Source: DATGYC01 sp035298385
Lineage (GTDB): Bacteria; Bacillota; Sulfobacillia; Symbiobacteriales; Symbiobacteriaceae
Length of the DNA: 26,385 nucleotides
Assembly: GCA_035298385.1 (NCBI GenBank)
Contig: DATGYC010000385.1
Coordinates: 1 to 26,385, forward strand
Reading direction: 5' to 3'
Positions 20,579 through 26,385 of the stretch are shown here, one piece after another. The notes beneath the pieces were generated by a model that was given only the letters and a program-made list of their open reading frames with translations, was not told where the DNA came from and did no database searches. The position numbers were made by a program, and so were the translations under genes. Numbering within the stretch: the stretch's first letter is position 1; every line of letters begins with the position of its first letter.

Positions 20579-23226
20579 GCTTTACCTCCTTCGATCTCGG
20601 CGAGGCGCTGGGCCAGAGCGAGTTGACTCGCCCGGTCGGGCGCCCGCCCCTCCAGCCGTTCCGTGAGAACGGCCTCGAGGATGGCGCCGATCCGGCGCCC
20701 GCGGGGGATACCCAACGCCAGCAGGTCATCGCCCGAGATGGCGAGCCGGATCGTTCGCCATTCACGCGTATAGACATCGATTATATCACAGAATCCCTTC
20801 GCGCGTAGCACCGAGAGCCCGGCGTCGCCCCAGCCGGCCAGCAGGGCGACGGCCTGGGACGGGGAGGCGTCCGGCAACGCTTCGGCCACCGTGCGCCACT
20901 CGTTGAGCGCCTTGGCGATCGGCTCCTGCTCCTCCCGGCGGAGGCGGAGGAAGGCGAGCGCCTTCAGCCCCTCGTCGGCCGGGAGGTCGGCCAGGAGGAT
21001 CGCTAGCTTTGCGAGCCACGGTTCCGCGAGAGCGGCGAAGGCGGCGTCATCATCGAGCGATTCGACCGGGACAGCGACGCCGGGGAAGAGGACCTGGAGG
21101 ACGCCCAGGTCATCCAGGCGGCGCAGGGCGGTGCCCGAGCGCTCCTCGCGCAGGAGCAGGTAGAGCTCCTGGCGGATGCGCGGGCCGGAGACCCGCCCCA
21201 GGAAGCCGTCCTCGATGGCGCGGCGGGCGCAGGCCTCGGTCTCGGACGCCAACTGGAAGTCGTAGCGATGGGCGAAGCGGACCGCCCGGATGATCCGGGT
21301 CGGGTCCTCGACAAAGGAGAGCGAGTGGAGGATGCGGATCAGCCCGTGGGCCAGGTCTGCCGCCCCGCCGAAGAAGTCGACGAGCGCCTCCGGCCCGTCC
21401 GCCCCGAGCCGGACGGCCATGGCGTTGATCGTAAAGTCGCGACGGTAGAGGTCCTCATGCAGGGCGGCGCCCTCCACCTCAGGCAGGGCGCCCGGGTGGG
21501 CGTAGTACTCCCGCCGGGCGGTCGCCACGTCGATCCGGTCCGGCATCCCCTGGGCCGTAAGGCCGACCGGCCCCGCCCCACCCTCCGCCTCCGGCAGGAT
21601 AAGCGGGTGCTCGACGATCGTGGGGAGGTAGATGTGGGCGGTGCCGAAGCGCTCGACGGCCTCAACCCGGGCGCCCAGCACCTCGCCGAGGCGGCGAGCG
21701 AAGCGCTGCCCGTCCCCCTCCACCACCAGGTCCAGATCAAGGTTGGGCCGATCCAAGAGGAGGTCGCGCACAAAGCCACCCACCAGGTAGACCTTCTGGC
21801 CAGCAGCGGCGGCGACGGCGCCCGCCTGGTGCAGGAACCCCTGCAAGGTCTCGTTCATCGCCGCTAGGCGGGCGAGCGCCTCGGTCGACTCTGGATCCTG
21901 CTGCTTGCCCGGTCGGTAGAGCATCTCATGCCAGCGCGGGGCCGGGCCGCCGTAGAGCAGACCGAGTAGATCGGTCCGGGAGAGGATGCCAACGAGCCGT
22001 TCGCCCACGACGACCGGCACCCGGCCGATATCCTTCTCCAGCATCAGCTCCTGGACCCGGTGAATCGGGGTCTCGGGCGTCACCGTGACGACCTGGCGGG
22101 CCATCAGCCCTCGCACCGGGGCATGGGTCAGGCCGTGGCGCTCCGCCTTCTCCACGTCGCGCAGGGAGATCATGCCGGCGAGGCGGCCCTCGTCATCGGC
22201 GACCGGCAGGCCGGAGTGGCCATAGCGCAGCATCAGGCGGCGGGCCTGCTCCGCCGTCCGTTCGAGCTGCACCATCTTGACCGGGTGCGACATCAGGTCG
22301 CCCGCGGTCGGGCAGGGGCCGACCCCCACCTCTAGCAGCGACTCTACCCGGGCGACGACCGCCTCGATCGGCTCGCCCTTGACGACCGCCGAAGCGGCGG
22401 CCGCATGTCCACCGCCGCCGAAGGCCGTGCAGAGCTGACCCACATCGATCCAGGGCACCTCAGAGCGGCCGATCACGTGGACCTTGTTGCCCAGCGCCAC
22501 GATGCCGATCACAGCGTGGGCGGTCAGGAGCTCCTGCAAGAGTTGCACGACGATCGCCACCCCGTGGACGTAGCCTGGCATCGTCGCCGTCAAGAGGGCG
22601 ATCCGGCTGCCCCGGATCTGGATCTGTCGGGTCGAACTCCGCCAGGCGTCGAGTAGCTCTTGCTGCTCACCGGTCAGGGGCGACTTCGCGAAGCGATCGA
22701 CGACGCGCAGGTTTGCCCCGTGCTGGAGCAGAAAGGCGGCAGCGCGGGCGTCCCGGTCGGTCGTGTTGCCCAGGGAGAGCGAGCTGGTGTCGGCGTAGAT
22801 GCCCAACAGCATCGCCGTCGCCTCGAAGGGCGTGGGCGCCGCCCCCGCCTCCTCCAGGAGCTCAGCGAAGAGCGTAGCGGCGGCGCCCGTGCTGGCGCGG
22901 ACCTCGAGCGATCCGCTCAGGTCATCCGGCTCGGGCGGGTGATGGTCATACAGATGAAGCTCCACGTTGGGTGAGAGCTGGTCAAAGGCGCCGAGTCGCT
23001 CCCGGTCCGCCGTATCGACGACGATCGCTCGGGTGACGCTGGCCGCCGGCACGTCGCGCCAGGTGAGCGTGCGCAGGGCGTACCGGTGCAGCGAGAGGAA
23101 CTCGGTCACTTGCGGCCCGACGGCGCCCGGCAGAACGATCTTCGCCTCGGGATAGAGGAGGCGGGCGCCCACGGCCGCTCCCAGGGCGTCCAGATCCGTA
23201 TTGGTATGTGGCAGGATAATCTCCAT
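20575..23226 (-). CDS. DHH-CBS-CBS-tRNA nucleotidyltransferase fusion
   Basis: An 883-residue protein made of three units. Residues 1-about 300 are a DHH/DHHA1 phosphoesterase (TDLDALG near 10-16, VVDTADRERLG, YDHHP with DHH at 94-96, and GGGGH at 270-274). Residues about 308-425 are two CBS domains (LMSHPVKMV, LMARQVVTVTPETPIHRV). Residues about 475-883 are a class II tRNA nucleotidyltransferase/poly(A) polymerase head (LVGGFVRD with GG at 483-484, catalytic Asp pair in LDLDL at 497-499, RDFTINAMAV). The same architecture is known from A-adding enzymes such as that of Aquifex. The ATG at 23226 starts just before the DHH domain; the ribosome site is weak (AAGGGAA about 14 nt upstream). Confidence 0.93.
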   Translation of the reverse strand: MEIILPHTNTDLDALGAAVGARLLYPEAKIVLPGAVGPQVTEFLSLHRYALRTLTWRDVPAASVTRAIVVDTADRERLGAFDQLSPNVELHLYDHHPPEPDDLSGSLEVRASTGAAATLFAELLEEAGAAPTPFEATAMLLGIYADTSSLSLGNTTDRDARAAAFLLQHGANLRVVDRFAKSPLTGEQQELLDAWRSSTRQIQIRGSRIALLTATMPGYVHGVAIVVQLLQELLTAHAVIGIVALGNKVHVIGRSEVPWIDVGQLCTAFGGGGHAAAASAVVKGEPIEAVVARVESLLEVGVGPCPTAGDLMSHPVKMVQLERTAEQARRLMLRYGHSGLPVADDEGRLAGMISLRDVEKAERHGLTHAPVRGLMARQVVTVTPETPIHRVQELMLEKDIGRVPVVVGERLVGILSRTDLLGLLYGGPAPRWHEMLYRPGKQQDPESTEALARLAAMNETLQGFLHQAGAVAAAAGQKVYLVGGFVRDLLLDRPNLDLDLVVEGDGQRFARRLGEVLGARVEAVERFGTAHIYLPTIVEHPLILPEAEGGAGPVGLTAQGMPDRIDVATARREYYAHPGALPEVEGAALHEDLYRRDFTINAMAVRLGADGPEALVDFFGGAADLAHGLIRILHSLSFVEDPTRIIRAVRFAHRYDFQLASETEACARRAIEDGFLGRVSGPRIRQELYLLLREERSGTALRRLDDLGVLQVLFPGVAVPVESLDDDAAFAALAEPWLAKLAILLADLPADEGLKALAFLRLRREEQEPIAKALNEWRTVAEALPDASPSQAVALLAGWGDAGLSVLRAKGFCDIIDVYTREWRTIRLAISGDDLLALGIPRGRRIGAILEAVLTERLEGRAPDRASQLALAQRLAEIEGGKA

Positions 23227-23394
23227 AGTGAGCGCCAGTTCCCTTCCCCGTTGAACAACGTTGCTCTCCCTAGTATTTCGTCGGGAGGAAACCCAACCCT
23301 CCTGCGTAAACCGAAAGCGGTCTCCAGCAGGAAACCGGGCCGTCAAAATGGAAAGGAAGGAATTGGAAGAGATGATCGACAGGGAGGGATCGGC

Positions 23395-24327
23395 ATGGGC
23401 AGTGGTGGCTCCCTGCACGCCGGCGAGCAGCTCGGCTACGACGGCTACGAGCGGCTCTTGAAGCTCCTGGAGCAGCGCCGGTTCGACGAGGCCCTGATTC
23501 ACGGCCGGGTCCTCCTGGAGTCACCTGATGTCGGTCTGCTGACGCGGGCCAAGACCCATAATCTCGTCTGCTGGACGCTGGCGGAGGGCTTGAAGCGGCC
23601 GACCCCGGAGGCTGCGCTCCACGGCGAGGAGGCGGTCCGCCTGGGCGACGCCCTCGGGGAGCGGTCGATCACGGTCCAGGCCCTGTTGAACCTGGCCGCC
23701 GCCACCTACAGCCTGGCTGACTGGGCGGGCGCCCGCGCCGCCTACGAGCGGGTGGGCAGCCTGCTGGCCCAGGAGCCGTCCCTCCTCCCCTACGGCCGCA
23801 TCCTGGCGGCGGAGGGGCTGGCCCAGCTTGACATGGTGGCGGGCCGTTACCCCGAGGCACTGGCCCGGCTCGAGGCGGCCGTCGCCCTCTGTGAACTGGA
23901 GGAAGCGCCCTTCATGCTGATGGAGATTCACCGGCGGAGGGCGCTCTTGCTGGTGCGGCTCGACCAGGCGGAGGGGGCGCTGGGCGCCCTCGCCCTGATC
24001 GATGAAGTGATCGTCGCTGATGGGCCCCGAGCACTCTGGTGGAAGACCCACCTGGGCTTCACGCGCGGCCAGGTCGAGATCGCCCTGGGCCACTGGAAGA
24101 CGGCCCGTCCGCTGGCGACGAACACCCTGGCCCTCGCCCGGGAGCTCGGGGATGGGCCGGTGATCGCCGAGTGCTTGACCCAGCTCGCCCTGCTGGACGG
24201 GCTGGAGGGCAAGCGGGACGCGAAGAGGCGGGCGCACCTGGCCCTGGCCGCTGCGATCCAGTCGGGCCGCCGGGACGTGGTGGCGGATATCCGGGCTCGG
24301 CTGGCCAAGGTGATCGACCTGGGCTAG
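23395..24327 (+). CDS. Tetratricopeptide-repeat protein
   Basis: A 310-residue, almost entirely alpha-helical protein, made of successive helix pairs with the A/G/L/Y spacing of TPRs (for example RRFDEALIHGRVLLE, GARAAYERVGSLLAQ, GRYPEALARLEAAVALCELE, GHWKTARPLATNTLALARELG). No signal peptide or catalytic domain. The ATG at 23395 has AGGGAGGG about 7 nt upstream; the longer frame lacks one. It is divergent from the tRNA nucleotidyltransferase gene (168 bp apart). TPRs mediate protein interactions; the partner is unknown. Confidence 0.85.
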   Translation: MGSGGSLHAGEQLGYDGYERLLKLLEQRRFDEALIHGRVLLESPDVGLLTRAKTHNLVCWTLAEGLKRPTPEAALHGEEAVRLGDALGERSITVQALLNLAAATYSLADWAGARAAYERVGSLLAQEPSLLPYGRILAAEGLAQLDMVAGRYPEALARLEAAVALCELEEAPFMLMEIHRRRALLLVRLDQAEGALGALALIDEVIVADGPRALWWKTHLGFTRGQVEIALGHWKTARPLATNTLALARELGDGPVIAECLTQLALLDGLEGKRDAKRRAHLALAAAIQSGRRDVVADIRARLAKVIDLG

Positions 24328-24348
24328 CGCCGTGCTTTCTTGGTAAGA

Positions 24349-24500
24349 CTGATACGACGTAGGAAGAACGCGCCAGGTCAGCCGTCCCGCTGACGGGTGG
24401 GGCACCGCCCAGAACGCCGAGGTACCACAGGTTTGGCGCCAGGGATCTTCCGCGGTGTCGGAGGGGGATTGGGGCGAGAGTCCCTCCCCCTCCTTTCATT
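24349..24500 (+). ncRNA. Structured leader with terminator upstream of the purE/purK genes (riboswitch or attenuator candidate)
   Basis: A closing stem is formed by CTGATAC (24349-24355) with GTGTCGG (24455-24461). Then GGAAGA (24362-24367) pairs with TCTTCC (24446-24451), and GCGCC (24370-24374) with GGCGC (24435-24439). Inside are two hairpins: GTCAGC/GCTGAC (24377-24382 with 24389-24394) and GGGTGG/CCGCCC (24395-24400 with 24405-24410, loop GGCA). The 3' end is a terminator (24460-24493). The last two bases of the closing stem are also the first of the terminator. I compared it by memory with ZTP, PRPP/guanidine, purine, FMN, SAM and T-box consensus sequences and found no match. Pairings are seen; riboswitch function is inferred from position ahead of purine genes. 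Confidence 0.5.
24460..24500 (+). terminator. Intrinsic terminator in the pur leader
   Basis: GGAGGGGGA (24460-24468) pairs with TCCCCCTCC (24485-24493), with an inner GGGG/TCCC stem. TTTCATT follows. It lies about 70 nt upstream of the first gene of the group ending in purE-purK. Confidence 0.8.
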
Positions 24501-24571
24501 GCAGGAAAGGGCCTCGCCTCTCTCGTACTCTTTACGGGTGATTTGCCTACCTGGAAAGGAAGGATCAGCCT

Positions 24572-25162
24572 ATGTCTACCCCCAAACTCTTCACGGGCGG
24601 CCAGTTGATCCGTCAGTTTGACGGCTTCCGCCGCCTGATCGCTCACGCCGGTGATGCCCTCGGCACCCCCTTCCACCTCTCAGAAGAGGCGATGGTCGTC
24701 TGCAACCGAGTCCTCGCCGCCCTGGGTGGCCCGCCGGCAAAGGCCCAGGTCACGGGCCAACTCTCGCACCAGGGCGTCGCCCTGCTGAGCCTCTTCTTGC
24801 TGACCCAGGAGTTGCCCGCGCGGGTCGGCTACCTGGGTGACGGCGAGGTGCTCCTGGGACAGCTCAAGTCGCTCGCGCACGTGCTGGGCCACTCTGCCCT
24901 GCCGATGATCGGGGCCAGCGAGCCCCTGCCCTTCCAGGCAGTCGTGAAGGAGCTCGGCCCGAACGGGACCCAATTCCGCCCCCTTCTGCGCTATGACCTG
25001 GAGGGCGAGCCGACCGGCTTCGAGCCGGAGGGCGCCCCGGGGAGCCTGGTGATCGGCCCCGATGGCGGCGGCTACACCCTGGCGATCCTCGCAGCGGCTG
25101 GCCCGGCCCCGCTCGCCCAACCCGGTGAGGGGCTACATCCGTCCGTGCTGGTCCTGGGCTAA
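24572..25162 (+). CDS. Unrecognised 196-residue protein upstream of purE
   Basis: No family recognised. The first half is helical (for example LIRQFDGFRRLIAHAGDAL, EEAMVVCNRVLAALG); the middle GQLSHQGVALLSLFLLTQELPARVGYLGDGEVLLGQL and the C-terminal part are mixed, with glycine- and proline-rich turns. No signal peptide or metal motif. The ATG at 24572 has AAGGAAGG 8 nt upstream. It ends 28 nt before purE, so it is read together with purE-purK, behind the structured leader. It may be an accessory to purine metabolism, but only position suggests this. Confidence 0.8.
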   Translation: MSTPKLFTGGQLIRQFDGFRRLIAHAGDALGTPFHLSEEAMVVCNRVLAALGGPPAKAQVTGQLSHQGVALLSLFLLTQELPARVGYLGDGEVLLGQLKSLAHVLGHSALPMIGASEPLPFQAVVKELGPNGTQFRPLLRYDLEGEPTGFEPEGAPGSLVIGPDGGGYTLAILAAAGPAPLAQPGEGLHPSVLVLG

Positions 25163-25190
25163 GGGATCTCTCAATCAGGAGGCGCTCTGC

Positions 25191-25678
<488 letters not shown>

Positions 25679-25682
<4 letters not shown>

Positions 25683-26385
25683 GTGTAAAGCCACCTGCCG
25701 CAATCGGCATCGTGGGCGGCGGTCAGCTCGCCCGCATGTCCGGCCTAGCGGCCCGGGCGATGGGCTACCGGGTCGTCATCGCTGACCCGGACCCGGACTG
25801 CCCCGCTGCCGCTATCGCTGATCAGGTCGTGACGGGCGCCCTCCGGGATCCGCTCGCCGTCCTGCCACTGGCCCACAACGTCGACGTCGTCACCTATGAG
25901 TTTGAGAATATCAACCCGGTCGTGCTCGACGAGCTGGCGGGGGAGCGCCCGGTCCATCCGGCGCCTGCCGTGCTGCGGGTCACCCAGGACCGGGTGCTGG
26001 AGAAGACGAACCTGAACCGCCTCGGGATCCCGACGGCGCCCTGGCGCCCGGTGGGCAAGGCCGAGGATCTGACCGCTGCAATCGAGGCGATCGGGCTGCC
26101 CGCGGTCCTGAAGACCGCCCGGGACGGCTACGACGGCAAGGGGCAGTTCGTCCTCAGGACCGCCGACGACGTCCTCCCCGCCTGGGAGGCGCTTGGCGGC
26201 AAGAGGCTCATCCTGGAGGGCTGGGTCCCCTTCGTCTGCGAGCTCTCCGTCATCGTCGCCCGGACGGAGTCCGGGGCCGTGCAGGCCTTCCCGCCGGCCG
26301 AGAACATCCATGAACAGAACATCCTGGCCTACTCGATCGTCCCGGCTCGTGTGGCTGAGGCTACCCGAGTCAAGGCCCAGGAGCT
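25679..26385 (+). CDS. purK: N5-carboxyaminoimidazole ribonucleotide synthase (3' end cut by window edge)
   Basis: ATP-grasp enzyme that carboxylates AIR with bicarbonate and ATP. 235 of about 380 residues are present. IGIVGGGQLARM at the N-terminus, VTYEFENIN, and the ATP-grasp glycine loop DGYDGKGQ (149-156) are intact; AFPPAENIHEQNI near the cut end is also typical. The GTG at 25679 has GAGGAGAG 6 nt upstream and overlaps the purE stop codon, giving coupled translation. Confidence 0.96.

Noticed and set aside
23261..23461. 66-codon plus-strand ORF at the TPR/tRNA nucleotidyltransferase divergence
   Set aside because: Runs into the TPR gene in another frame and has no ribosome-binding site.
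24332..24345. Resemblance of GCCGTGCT to the 5' end of Bacillus SRP RNA
   Set aside because: The match stops after eight bases and no SRP S-domain motif (AGGTCCGGAAGGAAGCAGC-like) is found downstream.
24375..24425. T-box-like GGGTGG...ACCG string in the pur leader
   Set aside because: The T-box core needs an uninterrupted GGGUGGNACCGCG; here extra G residues interrupt it, the string folds into a simple hairpin, and no aminoacyl-tRNA synthetase or amino-acid gene follows.

Overview
The window reads as a chromosomal segment from a high-GC, endospore-forming member of the Firmicutes (Bacillota), of the kind seen in Symbiobacterium, Thermaerobacter or Limnochordia-like lineages. The basis is gene content. 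It holds spoVS, spmA, spmB, gerW (ytfJ), a YlxY/PdaB-like deacetylase, the c-di-AMP receptor gene darA, rny-ymdB-spoVS in the same order as Bacillus, and scpA-scpB. Base composition is roughly 60-65% G+C by eye, with strong Shine-Dalgarno sites and frequent GTG starts. The genus cannot be fixed from the sequence alone. Nothing looks like a phage, insertion sequence or CRISPR array.

Layout. From 1 to about 11.3 kb everything lies on the minus strand. In ascending coordinates it runs: M19 dipeptidase (cut by the window edge), spoVS, ymdB, two unrecognised genes, rny, a structured leader or ncRNA, a three-gene operon (GNAT acetyltransferase plus two unknowns), an MsmX/UgpC-type ABC ATPase, and a RluB-type pseudouridine synthase with a very long repetitive tail. 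A lone plus-strand gene (11371-11838) faces ridA across an elaborate nested hairpin. Then on the minus strand come spmB, spmA, darA and an MFS transporter. A plus-strand degenerate polysaccharide deacetylase (15545-16609) ends in a shared terminator against gerW. Next on the minus strand are gerW, DUF2953, a HAD phosphatase-like gene, scpB, scpA, a site-2 protease and a large DHH-CBS-tRNA nucleotidyltransferase. From 23.4 kb to the end the plus strand carries a TPR protein, a second structured leader with terminator, an unknown gene, purE and purK (cut by the edge).

How the genes relate. Several overlapping pairs (tRNA nucleotidyltransferase/site-2 protease, scpA/scpB, DUF2953/gerW, spmA/spmB, purE/purK) imply translational coupling. 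The functional themes are sporulation, RNA turnover (RNase Y), chromosome condensation (ScpAB), tRNA/rRNA maturation, c-di-AMP sensing and purine synthesis.

Most worth a second look: (1) a leader upstream of rny with a near-consensus promoter, whose 5' end can pair with the left arm of its own terminator; (2) a second folded leader ending in a terminator upstream of the purE/purK genes; (3) the palindrome GGGCGCCC, repeated about 40 times including inside terminators; (4) a 21-nt exact repeat sitting just before the ribosome-binding sites of two unrelated genes; (5) the RluB tail built from a 72-bp tandem DNA repeat; (6) an 86-nt nested hairpin at the ridA convergent junction.
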